From Erythrobacteraceae bacterium Alg239-R51 (GTDB lineage Bacteria; Pseudomonadota; Alphaproteobacteria; Sphingomonadales; Sphingomonadaceae): a stretch of DNA of 64,000 nt. Numbering within the stretch: position 1 is the first letter of the stretch; each line of letters begins with the position of its first letter. The notes beneath the pieces are model-generated. The model was given only the letters and a program-made list of their open reading frames with translations. It made no database searches and had not been told where the DNA came from. Positions 30,329-39,010 of the stretch are shown here, piece after piece. The stretch lies in the NCBI GenBank assembly GCA_947331495.1, contig CAMZOI010000001.1, positions 1,550,001 through 1,614,000 on the forward strand, given 5' to 3'. A program made the position numbers and the translations under genes.

Positions 30329-31963
30329 ATGGCGCGGTATATATTCATCACCGGCGGCGTGGTTTCCTCGCTCGGCAAAGGTCTCATGGCAGCCTCTCTG
30401 GCTGCCCTCCTGCAGGCACGCGGATACAAGGTCCGCATTCGCAAGTTCGATCCCTATCTGAACGTCGATCCCGGGACGATGAGCCCGTACCAGCACGGCG
30501 AGGTCTACGTGACCGACGATGGGGCCGAAACGGATCTCGACCTCGGACACTACGAACGTTTCACCGGTGTATCCGCCCACCAGGGCGATAATATCACCTC
30601 GGGCCGGGTGTACCAACAGATCATCGCCAAGGAACGGCGCGGCGACTATCTCGGCGCAACGGTGCAGGTTGTTCCGCACGTCACCGACGCGATCAAGGAG
30701 TTCGCGCTGGCAGGGCAGGACGATCACGATTTCATCCTCTGCGAGATCGGCGGCACGGTCGGCGATATCGAAGGTCTGCCGTTCATGGAGGCGATTCGCC
30801 AGCTGAGAAACGATCTGGAGCCGATGCAAACGCTCAGCGTGCATGTGACCTTAGTGCCCTATATCGCGGCTGCGGGCGAACTGAAGACCAAGCCGACCCA
30901 ACACTCGGTCCGCGAACTCGCCAGCCTCGGCATCAAGCCCGACGTGCTGCTTTGTCGCGCCGAGCATCCAATCCCGGATGGTGAACGCCAGAAAATCGCC
31001 AATTTCTGCAATGTGCGCAAGGAAGCGGTCATTCCGGCGCTGGATGCGCCCTCAATCTATTCGGTCCCGCTGCAATATCACGGGGAAGGCCTCGACCGCG
31101 AAGTGTTGCGCGGGTTCGGCATCACCGATGCTCCAGAACCCGATCTATCGCGCTGGTACGATGTGGTCGACCGCCATTCGAATCCTGAAGGCGAAGTCAC
31201 GATCGGCGTGGTCGGCAAATATGTCGGGCTTCAGGATGCCTACAAGTCGTTGAACGAGGCGCTGGTCCATGGGGGCATGGCCAACCGGGTCAAAGTCAAT
31301 GTGAAATGGATCGATGCCGAGGTCTTCGAAGGCGACGATTCGGACATCGCCGCCAAGCTCGAACCGATGCACGGCATCCTGGTCCCGGGTGGCTTCGGCG
31401 AGCGCGGCAGTGAGGGCAAGATCTCGAGCGTCCGCTTTGCGCGAGAGCGCAAGGTACCGTTCCTGGGCATATGTCTCGGCATGCAGATGGCCTGTATCGA
31501 AGGCGCGCGAGCGGCGGGGCTGAACGCAGCAAGTTCTACCGAGTTCGGCACGACCGACGAACCGGTCGTCGGGATCATCACCGAATGGATGAGCGAAGAA
31601 GGGCTGCAGAAGCGCGAGGCCGACGGCGACCTTGGGGGCACGATGCGACTGGGCGCTTACGATGCCAGGCTGAATGCCAACAGCCACGTATCGAGCATCT
31701 ATGGCGGTGCGAACGAGATTTCGGAACGGCATCGGCACCGCTACGAGGTCAACGCAGCCTATATCGATCCGCTCGAACAGCAGGGGCTGATTTTTTCCGG
31801 GATGTCCCCCGATGGATTGTTGCCTGAAATCGTCGAGCGTCCGGATCACCCCTGGTTCGTCGGGGTGCAGTTTCATCCGGAGCTGAAGTCGAAGCCGTTC
31901 GATCCGCATCCTTTGTTCGCAGGCTTCGTGGCGGCGGCGCTCGAGCAAGCTCGCCTGGTATAA
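30329..31963 (+). CDS. pyrG: CTP synthase
   Basis: A 544-residue enzyme that aminates UTP to CTP with glutamine as donor. The N-terminal synthetase domain has [20 protein letters not shown] (P-loop), [20 protein letters not shown] and [15 protein letters not shown]. The C-terminal amidotransferase domain has the nucleophile Cys in [12 protein letters not shown] and the His-Glu pair in [12 protein letters not shown]. Complete and of usual length. Confidence 0.98.
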   Translation: MARYIFITGGVVSSLGKGLMAASLAALLQARGYKVRIRKFDPYLNVDPGTMSPYQHGEVYVTDDGAETDLDLGHYERFTGVSAHQGDNITSGRVYQQIIAKERRGDYLGATVQVVPHVTDAIKEFALAGQDDHDFILCEIGGTVGDIEGLPFMEAIRQLRNDLEPMQTLSVHVTLVPYIAAAGELKTKPTQHSVRELASLGIKPDVLLCRAEHPIPDGERQKIANFCNVRKEAVIPALDAPSIYSVPLQYHGEGLDREVLRGFGITDAPEPDLSRWYDVVDRHSNPEGEVTIGVVGKYVGLQDAYKSLNEALVHGGMANRVKVNVKWIDAEVFEGDDSDIAAKLEPMHGILVPGGFGERGSEGKISSVRFARERKVPFLGICLGMQMACIEGARAAGLNAASSTEFGTTDEPVVGIITEWMSEEGLQKREADGDLGGTMRLGAYDARLNANSHVSSIYGGANEISERHRHRYEVNAAYIDPLEQQGLIFSGMSPDGLLPEIVERPDHPWFVGVQFHPELKSKPFDPHPLFAGFVAAALEQARLV

Positions 31964-32276
31964 ACGAGAAGCTCCAACTGTCGTTCGGATGAGCAGTCCG
32001 TTTGACCGTTTGTCAGGCAGTTTTTTGTAAAATCGCGACAATCTGCGGTGGTCAGGGCGGAACCGCTTTATCTTTTGCTATAATTCCGGCACAACCGTTT
32101 TTTGCAGCGATGATCGCGTTGCATTGCAAAGATGTGCACCGGCAATGCGGTGGGCTTGCCTCGAAGACGGTTGTCTTCTGCGACCCGGACGGTCGATTTC
32201 GGGGCTGGGCGGCGTACGACGTCGCGGGGGCGGAACTCAGTTCCGCCCCCTACCAATTCAGTCGTCATCAAGTAAA
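31964..32276. other. non-coding gap between pyrG and the sHSP gene
   Basis: 313 bp between convergent genes with no credible ORF. It is AT-richer than its surroundings in the first half and contains a TATAAT hexamer (32079-32084, plus strand) without an obvious -35 box. It ends in the strong hairpin at 32226-32250. A small RNA running from about 32090 to the hairpin is possible but unsupported otherwise. Confidence 0.4.
32226..32250. terminator. strong hairpin downstream of the sHSP gene
   Basis: A perfect 11-bp stem GGGGGCGGAAC (32226-32236) and GTTCCGCCCCC (32240-32250) with a 3-nt loop. No long T-tract follows on either strand. It probably terminates the minus-strand sHSP transcript (stop 27 bp away) and may also block pyrG read-through. 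Confidence 0.6.
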
Positions 32277-32747
32277 TTAGGCAGCTTCGCTGTCGCTGTC
32301 ATCGTCCTTGACGATTTCTAGCGGTTTCTTGTCGCCAATGGTGATCTTCTTGGGCTTCATCGCTTCTGGCACCTCGCGGACCAGGTCGATCACCAAAAGG
32401 CCGTCCTTCAGATCGGCGTTCTCGACCCGAACGTAATCGGCCAGCTCGAAGCGCCGTTCGAACCCACGATTGGCAATGCCGACATGAAGCATTTCGCCGT
32501 CAGGCTGTTCATCGCGTTTCCTGCCGACGATCGTCAGCAGGTTTTGCTGCGCGGTAATCTCGATGTCTTCCGCGCGAAAGCCGGCCAGCGCCAGCGTGAT
32601 GCAATATTCGTCGTCATCGCGCCGTTCGATATTGAAGGGCGGATAGTTGTCGCCTCCGGCATTGCGAGCCTGGCGTTCCATCAGTTCGAACAGCCGATCG
32701 AAACCAACGGTCGAGCGACGATAGGGGGTAAAGTCCATACGGTTCAT
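32277..32747 (-). CDS. small heat-shock protein, Hsp20/IbpA family
   Basis: A 156-residue holdase chaperone. The N-terminus MNRMDFTPYRRSTVGFDRLF, the PPFNIERRDDDEYCITLALAGF segment and the alpha-crystallin domain ending in GLLVIDLVREVPE, plus an IxI-like tail (KKITI), match alphaproteobacterial IbpA-like sHSPs. Start ATG 32747 has GGAGGA nine bases upstream. That Shine-Dalgarno sequence lies in a ROSE-like leader, implying heat control of translation. Confidence 0.95.
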   Translation of the reverse strand: MNRMDFTPYRRSTVGFDRLFELMERQARNAGGDNYPPFNIERRDDDEYCITLALAGFRAEDIEITAQQNLLTIVGRKRDEQPDGEMLHVGIANRGFERRFELADYVRVENADLKDGLLVIDLVREVPEAMKPKKITIGDKKPLEIVKDDDSDSEAA

Positions 32748-32840
32748 CGAAACAAATCCTCCGTTGAGCAATTTGAACAGGCGGGGCCCGCATTCGGCAC
32801 CCCGTCATCGCCGCCCATGCGGCGACACCTTGAATTTAGG
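32748..32840 (-). promoter_or_regulatory. ROSE-like RNA thermometer in the sHSP 5' UTR
   Basis: Reading the minus strand: a 7-bp hairpin (32819-32825 with 32808-32814, 4-nt loop), a second hairpin with a CGGGG/CCCCG stem (32800-32804 with 32782-32786), then a short 3' hairpin. In this last hairpin the element TTGCT (32767-32771) faces the Shine-Dalgarno GGAGGA (32757-32762). The U(U/C)GCU element opposite the SD, the series of hairpins and the downstream ibpA-type gene are the defining traits of ROSE elements of alpha- and gammaproteobacterial sHSP genes. Confidence 0.75.
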
Positions 32841-32907
32841 GGCGGCGGGAAGGCTTTCAAGTCTCGTCGTCGCCTGCTAGAAAGACGAAGAAAATCGAGG
32901 ATTTCGC

Positions 32908-33171
32908 ATGAGCCAACCGCATATCGACATCTATACGAAATTCGGCTGCGGCTATTGTTACCGGGCGAAGAACCTTCTCGAACAGAAGGGCGCAGCTTTC
33001 GAAGAACACGACATTACGATGGGCGGTCCGAAACGCGAGGAAATGGTTTCGCGCGCACCGAATGCGCGGACCGTGCCGCAGATCTTCATCGGGGACACGC
33101 ACGTAGGCGGTAGCGATGAACTGCACGCGCTCGACCGTGAGGGGAAGCTGGACTCGCTGCTCTCAAGCTGA
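32908..33171 (+). CDS. grxC: glutaredoxin 3
   Basis: An 87-residue thioredoxin-fold thiol oxidoreductase. The active site is FGCGYCYRAK (Cys-Gly-Tyr-Cys rather than the E. coli Cys-Pro-Tyr-Cys), with the glutathione-binding cis-Pro segment TVPQIFIGD and GGSDEL. It is full length and ends directly before the ATG of the next gene, so it is likely cotranscribed with it. Confidence 0.96.
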   Translation: MSQPHIDIYTKFGCGYCYRAKNLLEQKGAAFEEHDITMGGPKREEMVSRAPNARTVPQIFIGDTHVGGSDELHALDREGKLDSLLSS

Positions 33172-33987
33172 ATGGCGAAGGTTGCTGTTCTCCAGATGAA
33201 CGCGGGCATCGACCCGCGAACCAATGCTCGCACGTTGGCCGATGCCGTAGCGCAGGCCGCGGGCGAGGGTGCGGAAATGCTTTTTACGCCGGAGATGTCC
33301 GGCTTGCTCGACCGGGACCGTAAGCGTGCGACCGAAAACATAACGCACGAGCGCGACGATACGGTGCTTTCCTCCGTTTGCGAGGCGGCCAAGGCGCACA
33401 ACATCTGGGTAGCGCTGGGTTCGCTGGCGGTTGCGACCGCAGGTTCGAAATGGGCGAACCGCGCCTTTGTAATCGATCACGAGGGACAGATCGCAGCCCG
33501 CTACGACAAGATGCATATGTTCGACGTCGATCTGGCGACCGGCGAAAGCTGGCGCGAATCGAATGCGTATGAAGCCGGCGACGAGGTGGTTGCGATCGAC
33601 ACGCCGATCGGACTGCTCGGCCTTTCCATCTGCTACGATATGCGATTTCCCGCCTTGTTCGATGCCCTGGGTCAAAGGGCTTGCGACCTGATCGCGATAC
33701 CAGCGGCTTTCACCGTTCCGACGGGCAGGGCACATTGGCACGTCCTGCAACGGGCCCGCGCCATCGAAGCGAGCACCTACGTCGTCGCTGCCGCCCAAGT
33801 CGGTCAGCACGAAGATGGACGGCAAACATATGGCCATAGCCTCGTAATCGACCCTTGGGGCCAGGTCCTGCTCGACATGGGCGGCGAACATGCGGGATTG
33901 GCCTTCGCAGAGATCGATCTCACGCGAATTGCGGAGGTGCGCGCGCAAGTTCCGAGCCTTGCCAATCGTCGGAAAATCGCCAACTAG
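33172..33987 (+). CDS. carbon-nitrogen hydrolase (nitrilase superfamily, Nit-like amidase)
   Basis: A 271-residue amidase with the Glu-Lys-Cys triad: Glu in LFTPEMSGLL, Lys in ARYDKMHMFDVDL and Cys in GLSICYDMRFPALF. The DVDLATGESWRES and GRAHWHVLQRARAIEAS segments resemble the Nit1/Nit2 branch (deaminated glutathione / omega-amidase). The grxC neighbour fits a glutathione-repair role, but that is inference. Its ATG follows the grxC stop with no gap. Confidence 0.93.
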   Translation: MAKVAVLQMNAGIDPRTNARTLADAVAQAAGEGAEMLFTPEMSGLLDRDRKRATENITHERDDTVLSSVCEAAKAHNIWVALGSLAVATAGSKWANRAFVIDHEGQIAARYDKMHMFDVDLATGESWRESNAYEAGDEVVAIDTPIGLLGLSICYDMRFPALFDALGQRACDLIAIPAAFTVPTGRAHWHVLQRARAIEASTYVVAAAQVGQHEDGRQTYGHSLVIDPWGQVLLDMGGEHAGLAFAEIDLTRIAEVRAQVPSLANRRKIAN

Positions 33988-33994
33988 GCGGCAT

Positions 33995-34456
33995 ATGATC
34001 GTTTATGACCTGTCTTGCAGCGAAGGCCACCGTTTCGAAGGCTGGTTCGGCTCGTCCGATGATTTCGGCGAACAGAAAGCCAGTGGATTGCTCACCTGCC
34101 CGCAATGCGGCTGCGCCGAAGTCGGCAAGGCGCCCATGGCTCCTTCGGTCCCGGCAAAAGGCAATGCGCGCACCATCGTATCCGAGGGTCAGACGGACAT
34201 CGCCAAAGGTGAAATGCCGCCCGAAGTCAAAAAAGCGTTCAAGGCGCTGGCCGAGGCACAAGCCAGATCATTGAAGTCCAGCACATGGGTGGGCGACAAA
34301 TTCGCCGAACATGCCCGCGAAATGCATTATGGCGAGAAAGACGAAGCCCCGATCCACGGTCGCGCGACCAAGGGAGAGGCCGAGGACATGCTCGCCGAAG
34401 GTATCAAACTCGCGCCGCTGCTGGTACCGGTCGCACCGCCAGACGAACTCAACTGA
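33995..34456 (+). CDS. DUF1178 family protein
   Basis: A 153-residue protein beginning MIVYDLSCSEGHRFEGWFGS with a zinc-ribbon-like CxxxH and TCPQCGC pair, a low-complexity linker, and the conserved C-terminal part containing TWVGDKFAEHAREMHYGEKD and HGRATKGEAEDMLAEGI. This is DUF1178, found in proteobacteria; function unknown. Start ATG 33995 is 7 bp after the amidase gene. Confidence 0.93.
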   Translation: MIVYDLSCSEGHRFEGWFGSSDDFGEQKASGLLTCPQCGCAEVGKAPMAPSVPAKGNARTIVSEGQTDIAKGEMPPEVKKAFKALAEAQARSLKSSTWVGDKFAEHAREMHYGEKDEAPIHGRATKGEAEDMLAEGIKLAPLLVPVAPPDELN

Positions 34457-34493
34457 TTGCCAGCGAAGTCTCGTCTGCTAAACGCAGCGACGG

Positions 34494-34570
34494 GCGCCCG
34501 TAGCTCAGTCGGATAGAGCATCAGATTCCTAATCTGGGGGCCACAGGTTCGAATCCTGTCGGGCGCACCA
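34494..34570 (+). tRNA. tRNA-Arg (anticodon CCT)
   Basis: A complete 77-nt cloverleaf with encoded CCA: acceptor stem GCGCCCG/CGGGCGC, D-arm with AGCTCAGTCGGATAGAGC, anticodon stem-loop with loop TTCCTAA (anticodon CCT at 34-36, reading AGG), and T-arm CAGGTTCGAATCCTG. Its last 17 bases plus one flanking T are repeated at 46955-46972, making it the integration target of the element that follows. Confidence 0.97.
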
Positions 34571-34571
34571 T
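34554..34571 (+). repeat. attL, left attachment repeat
   Basis: TCCTGTCGGGCGCACCAT, 18 bp, is the 3' end of tRNA-Arg(CCT) including CCA plus one T. It is identical to 46955-46972. The tRNA stays intact at this end. Confidence 0.92.
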
Positions 34572-34634
34572 CTATCCATCAATGCGCAGAGTTCTGCCAA
34601 ACCCGCAGCGCCCTTGCTTTTCCTCTCGAATTTT

Positions 34635-34654
34635 GGTCCTAATGGTGGTCCTAA
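34635..34654 (+). repeat. left tandem GGTCCTAA array (probable integrase arm site)
   Basis: GGTCCTAATGGTGGTCCTAA consists of two GGTCCTAA units with a 12-bp period. It matches the right-end array at 46873-46892 in 19 of 20 positions and in the same orientation. It lies between attL and the integrase start, 63 bp inside the repeat, where it could bind integrase and also govern its transcription. Confidence 0.7.
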
Positions 34655-34665
34655 ATGGGGGTGCT

Positions 34666-36366
34666 ATGAGCAAGAAGTGGAAGCGGGTGCCCGGCTATCC
34701 CTATGTCTACGAGCGAGGTTCTACATACTCGGTTAGGGTTCAGGTGCCACGTGATGTCAGAGGCCAAATCGGTAAAGGCGAACTGAAAAGATCGCTCGGC
34801 GGAGACTTCTCTGTCGTTAAGCGAAAACATCATGGGGTCGTTGCCGAGTTCGTCGCGGCAATCGAAGCTGCAAGGAGCCATAGTGTTGCTCCGAGTTCGG
34901 CAGCATCTGTGGTGGTCGCGCCTACCGACGAAGAAATAGAAGTGGCATGCTACGCGCATTTTCGCCGCATGGTGGACAACATGCGTGGGAGGGTGGCCCA
35001 TCCCGTAGGGGACGCCCCCAGAAGTCGGCTCAACCGGGTCGAAGGCTATCAGATGATGATCCAACATCATCTTGACACCTTCGAGATGGACGCGTGGAGC
35101 GTCATGGCCACGCAGGCTTCTTGGCTCTGCGATGAATACGGTTGGGTTCTCGACGAAGACAGCGAGACCTTCGCGTTCCTCTGTCAAACCATGCTGCGTG
35201 CGCGTCTACAGTGCTACAAGGACGAGTTGCGGCGGCTGGAAGGAAAGATGTCGCCTGACCCCGACGCCGATCCCCTCTTTGGTCCGAAGCCGCCAAAGCG
35301 TCTGAGTGCTCCGAGGAACCTCGGTGATCTAATCGACAAGTTCAACGCGGCGAGAGGGCACGGCTGGTCAGCTTCGACACGCAAGAACTACATCATCATC
35401 ACGCGGGTGTTGGAAGAAATATGCAGCCGGGACACACCCGTCGAGGACGTCGACAGCGACTTCTGTCGGAAAGTTTGCATGCTGCTGACACAACTACCCG
35501 CTAACTATCAGAAGCTGCCCTCCACCAGAGGGCGAACGATTAGCGATGCAATTCAGATCGCGGTAGCAAACGGCCTCCCGACAATCAGCCCCGCAACCGT
35601 CAACAGCCATCTGAACAAACTGGGAGCTATAGTTCGTTTTGGGCGAGATGAAGGGTGGATCGTAGGCAACCCTATGTCAGGTGTTGAAGTGGATGACCCT
35701 ATTCATCCTTCGGATAAACGCGATCCATTTTCCACTACGCATCTTCGGGCGATATTCGCCACCGAACCGTGGGATACTGCTGCCCCGCCTCCGTCAGCAC
35801 CCTATCCCTCCAGATACTGGACACCGCTGATCGCTCTTTTCTCCGGTGCTCGTTTGACGGACATTTGCGGGCAGCGGGTCGACGAAATGATTGAGGAGGA
35901 TGGCGTCAGGCTATTCAACTTCGTTCATCGGCCCGGAGATCGTCACATAAAAGGACGGAGGAGCAGGAAGGTCCCCGTTCATCCGGAACTGATTGCGCTC
36001 GGGTTCTGGGATTATGTCGAAGACGCCCGCCGAGCAGGGCAGTCAAATCTTTTTGCTGACGTCAAGCGCGATAGATTGGGCAAGTGGGGTGACAATACGT
36101 CCAAGTGGTTTTCTAGAAAAATCAAGATGTTAGCATTGTCTGGAAGAAAATTATCATTTCACAGCTTCCGGCATTCGTTCGAGGACGCACTTCGGCGGGC
36201 GGACCTTCACGACACGCCCATCGGCAACGCGATCACTGGCCGATCATCTCCCGGCGTATCGAAAAATTATGGCAGCAAATATCCAGCGCGCCAGTTGCAG
36301 GAAGCCCTTGAGAAGGTGGCTTATCCTGACTTTGTCTTCACAAGCGGGAGTGGTGTCGAGGAATGA
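34666..36366 (+). CDS. int: tyrosine recombinase / phage-type integrase
   Basis: A 566-residue site-specific recombinase. The N-terminal domain (KKWKRVPGYPYVYERGSTYS) is of the DUF6538 type that precedes many alphaproteobacterial island integrases, followed by a SAM-like core-binding domain and the catalytic domain. Catalytic residues visible: Arg396 in SGARLTDI, His499 and Arg502 in HSFRHSF, and nucleophile Tyr535 in VSKNYG. Start ATG 34666 is preceded by GGGGG; the frame is open from 34582 but that part holds the GGTCCTAA repeats. It should catalyse integration at tRNA-Arg(CCT). Confidence 0.95.
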   Translation: MSKKWKRVPGYPYVYERGSTYSVRVQVPRDVRGQIGKGELKRSLGGDFSVVKRKHHGVVAEFVAAIEAARSHSVAPSSAASVVVAPTDEEIEVACYAHFRRMVDNMRGRVAHPVGDAPRSRLNRVEGYQMMIQHHLDTFEMDAWSVMATQASWLCDEYGWVLDEDSETFAFLCQTMLRARLQCYKDELRRLEGKMSPDPDADPLFGPKPPKRLSAPRNLGDLIDKFNAARGHGWSASTRKNYIIITRVLEEICSRDTPVEDVDSDFCRKVCMLLTQLPANYQKLPSTRGRTISDAIQIAVANGLPTISPATVNSHLNKLGAIVRFGRDEGWIVGNPMSGVEVDDPIHPSDKRDPFSTTHLRAIFATEPWDTAAPPPSAPYPSRYWTPLIALFSGARLTDICGQRVDEMIEEDGVRLFNFVHRPGDRHIKGRRSRKVPVHPELIALGFWDYVEDARRAGQSNLFADVKRDRLGKWGDNTSKWFSRKIKMLALSGRKLSFHSFRHSFEDALRRADLHDTPIGNAITGRSSPGVSKNYGSKYPARQLQEALEKVAYPDFVFTSGSGVEE

Positions 36367-36761
36367 GGACCAAGGCGTTAGGCCGGACCTTGTCGCCAGC
36401 TTCCCAAGCATCCGTGAAGCCCGGTTCTCTGCGTTTTTTGGTGTAAACCGGAGCCAAAAGCGCCCCAAACAAATCAGTAGCTTGCGAAATTGAGGTAAAC
36501 TCACTTTGCAACGGGTTGCAGGATACGCGGGCTGCTGGCGCCAACTAACTTGAAGATCAGGGCTAACCTTACTCAGCTCTTGACGGGCTCGGTCGTCCGT
36601 TCGTCCAGCGGAACGGCTTGACGACTATCGCATAATCGAGCGCGACCCTTTTCCCTTGGTTACGCGGGTTGGAAAGCGATATGTTTGCCTACGTTGGCGA
36701 CTTTGCTAGATGAAATTCTAGACTTGCCGGAAAGGGGATCGCGCAATTGCGACGATGCTAA
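36367..36761. other. 395-bp non-coding stretch after the integrase
   Basis: No credible gene is seen on either strand. It contains the palindromic motif TGCAACGGGTTGCA (36507-36520), which recurs at 43626 and, with one change, at 44238. It also has a small CCGTTC/GAACGG hairpin (36597-36616), possibly ending the integrase transcript. It presumably includes the promoter for the methyltransferase gene. Confidence 0.5.
36507..36520. repeat. island palindrome TGCAACGGGTTGCA, copy 1
   Basis: TGCAAC-GG-GTTGCA is an interrupted palindrome. An identical copy is at 43626-43639 and a 13/14 copy at 44238-44251. This copy is intergenic. Confidence 0.6.
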
Positions 36762-38039
36762 ATGGCCAAAAGGTTGAGGATCGTCAGATTGTCAGAGTTG
36801 CCGTTCAAAGAGCTCGAAAGCCTCTCGCTTCTTCGAGACCTGCCTAATCCGAAGCCGCAACCGTCCGACAAGCGGGGCTACGGTGAGTTGGCAAGCCTCT
36901 ACACAGCGTTCAGTCTCGACTTTGCTGGTAGTCTTTTGTCGAAGCTTGCTGCTCACGAGCGGACGGAGATATTCGATCCGTTCGGGGGTATGGGCACAGT
37001 TGGCGAGGCAGGAAGAAGCCTTCCACTCCAAGTTACCTTGAATGACATAAGCCCGTTCGCTTCACTCTCTGGGCTGTTTCGCACTAGCCAACGCGACGCT
37101 CTTCTTCGAGCTTTTGATAGCGTCAAAGCAATCGAGTTTGATGAGTCTTCCGGCAATGAAAGAGAAATCTTCCTAACGGCAATTCGAGAAGTAAGCGCCT
37201 CAGAGGAGCCTGTGATTAGTTGGATGGGCTCTGCAAACGATGAGGGATGTCAGGCCGAGTTGCTCGCAGTCCATTTGCTTTGCCTGATCCGAATTGAAAC
37301 CCATCGAAGCTATCGCGGCTCAAATCCAACTTGGACCAAGAAGGCGCGCGGCGAGGAAATTTCGTTAGCGCACCTCGATGATGCGCGATCATTGGTGCTT
37401 GGCAAGGCTGCCTCTTACGTTGCTAGCCTGCCGGAAACTCACTTGGATTTTAAGGCCAATCACTCCTGTGGCGATGTGTCGGACCCGAGACTAGTTGATG
37501 GACAATTCGACGCTATTTTGACTTCGCCGCCATATCCAAATCGCACTGACTATATCCGCCACTATCTGCCAGGAACGGAACTACTGATTGGTGGTGATGA
37601 AGCTGCCGAAAGGCGTCTGAGAGAGGATCAAATCGGCACCCCACTTATAAGAAAGGAAATTCCTAACCCGCAACTTCCGGAAAGCGTCGTAGAAATTATC
37701 GGGAAGATTGGAGCACATGAGAGCTACGCATCAGCGAGCTACTATGTGAAGGGCTATCAGTTCTATTTTGCCGATATGGACCAAACTCTCCGGAATTTTC
37801 ATAGTTGGCTCAGAAATGATGGAGTTGCAGCTATCGTGGTGCAGGATGCTTATTACAAAGAGCTTCGGATACCAGTGCCAGACTTATTGATCGATATGGC
37901 CGCAGCTGTCGGATTTAAATTGGAAGAGAGACTGGATTTTAAGGTAAAGCAAGCACTCTCAAACCTTAGTGCAGGTGCGCGAAGATCGGCCCCCAAGAAG
38001 CATGTACAAGAAACGTGTTTCTTGTTGAAAAAAGCCTAA
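36762..38039 (+). CDS. DNA methyltransferase, N4-cytosine/N6-adenine type
   Basis: A 425-residue S-adenosylmethionine-dependent amino-methyltransferase. AdoMet-binding motif I is FDPFGGMGTVGEA (residues 71-83) and catalytic motif IV is TSPPYPNRTDY (254-264), in the order I then IV. TSPPY permits either m4C or m6A. Between them is a variable region of ~170 residues. No adjacent restriction endonuclease is recognisable, so it may be an orphan methyltransferase or part of the module downstream. Its stop overlaps the stop of the opposite-strand gene by 4 bp (38036-38039). The sequence is AT-richer than the chromosome. Confidence 0.88.
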   Translation: MAKRLRIVRLSELPFKELESLSLLRDLPNPKPQPSDKRGYGELASLYTAFSLDFAGSLLSKLAAHERTEIFDPFGGMGTVGEAGRSLPLQVTLNDISPFASLSGLFRTSQRDALLRAFDSVKAIEFDESSGNEREIFLTAIREVSASEEPVISWMGSANDEGCQAELLAVHLLCLIRIETHRSYRGSNPTWTKKARGEEISLAHLDDARSLVLGKAASYVASLPETHLDFKANHSCGDVSDPRLVDGQFDAILTSPPYPNRTDYIRHYLPGTELLIGGDEAAERRLREDQIGTPLIRKEIPNPQLPESVVEIIGKIGAHESYASASYYVKGYQFYFADMDQTLRNFHSWLRNDGVAAIVVQDAYYKELRIPVPDLLIDMAAAVGFKLEERLDFKVKQALSNLSAGARRSAPKKHVQETCFLLKKA

Positions 38040-39010
38040 TAAAAGGCTTTCTGAAACTGCGGCTCATTGAGCCAAGGGTACTTTGGGTCGCTCAACTTTC
38101 TACAGAACGAATTCATTGGACAACCTTCAGTGCAGAGCTTCTGAATATCATCAGGAAGGTCATAGCTGTTGCCGGGGTAACAATATTCCGGTGCTAGACT
38201 GTCATTCAATTCCTCAATGCATATCGAGCGACCGATTTGCCACTCGAGATAGTTTAGCGTGGCCGCGTCTAGCTCCGCATACAAGGCTGTCTGCCGCATC
38301 GCGTCATCAACTGCTTCGCGAACCAGCTTCACCAACCGATCACGCGTTGCAACTCGCGGCCCAGACAGTTCTTCTCTCACCCATCGATCCTCGGTAGAGA
38401 CACGCCCTGACCTCAGATAGAGGCGGATTAAATGATACTCGACCGCAGGTTTGAGGTTCTCAGTGTCACTAAAGACAACGATTTTTTCCCTAAAGAGGTC
38501 ATGCGCCAAAACTCGAGGCTTTTTCTCGAAGGGGTCACCAGTGAATGCGTCAATTTTTGACGCAAATTCATAGAAGCCGTCAGGACCTTCCAAGATCGCA
38601 TTTGCAATCCTTCGTTCGGCAGCATCTCGGTCCGGCATTAGCTCTTTAAGCCGCTTTGCAGTCTCCCTCAGAATTCGTGCGCGCTCCGTTGCTTGCACCC
38701 TTTCCTGCTTGGGATAATTCTTGAGCAGGTCAACAATCTTTGGGGATGTCACACCGGAGAATTCATCAAGCCTATCGTATGTGCCGGGAAACAAAAACGA
38801 AGCCATCGCTGACTGCATCACATCCCAGTTCATTTGATGGCAAATCGAAATGAACAGTGCTTTGAACATGAATTGATCGACTTTGGGCTCATTCGCCCAT
38901 GGCTCGATCACAGGCGCTGGTTGATACCCTTTCAATTTCTGGGCCGCTTGGAAGCAGCTAAACAGGTCAACCTTGAATGGTTGACCTGAGAGGGCTTTGT
39001 GCAAGCTCAT
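38036..39010 (-). CDS. uncharacterised protein with C-terminal four-cysteine cluster, possible HhH-GPD relative
   Basis: A 324-residue protein. A C-terminal cluster Cys277-x15-Cys293-x3-Cys297-P-x4-Cys303 resembles, with different spacing, the [4Fe-4S] loop that closes endonuclease III/MutY-type glycosylases. The helical part (FMFKALFISICHQMNWDVMQ, then PFEKKPRVLAHDLF and VEYHLIRLYLRSGRV) loosely parallels their HhH-GPD core, but the catalytic Lys/Asp is not clear. It could be an N-glycosidase or another iron-sulfur or zinc protein. Its ATG overlaps the stop of the cyclohydrolase-like gene by 4 bp, so the two are cotranslated. Confidence 0.7.
   Translation of the reverse strand: MSLHKALSGQPFKVDLFSCFQAAQKLKGYQPAPVIEPWANEPKVDQFMFKALFISICHQMNWDVMQSAMASFLFPGTYDRLDEFSGVTSPKIVDLLKNYPKQERVQATERARILRETAKRLKELMPDRDAAERRIANAILEGPDGFYEFASKIDAFTGDPFEKKPRVLAHDLFREKIVVFSDTENLKPAVEYHLIRLYLRSGRVSTEDRWVREELSGPRVATRDRLVKLVREAVDDAMRQTALYAELDAATLNYLEWQIGRSICIEELNDSLAPEYCYPGNSYDLPDDIQKLCTEGCPMNSFCRKLSDPKYPWLNEPQFQKAFY

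Noticed and set aside
32002..32280. 92-codon plus-strand frame in the pyrG/sHSP gap
   Set aside because: No Shine-Dalgarno, odd composition, and it runs through the terminator hairpin.
36244..36504. 86-codon minus-strand frame after the integrase
   Set aside because: Overlaps the integrase 3' end, no ribosome-binding site and no motif; kept as non-coding.
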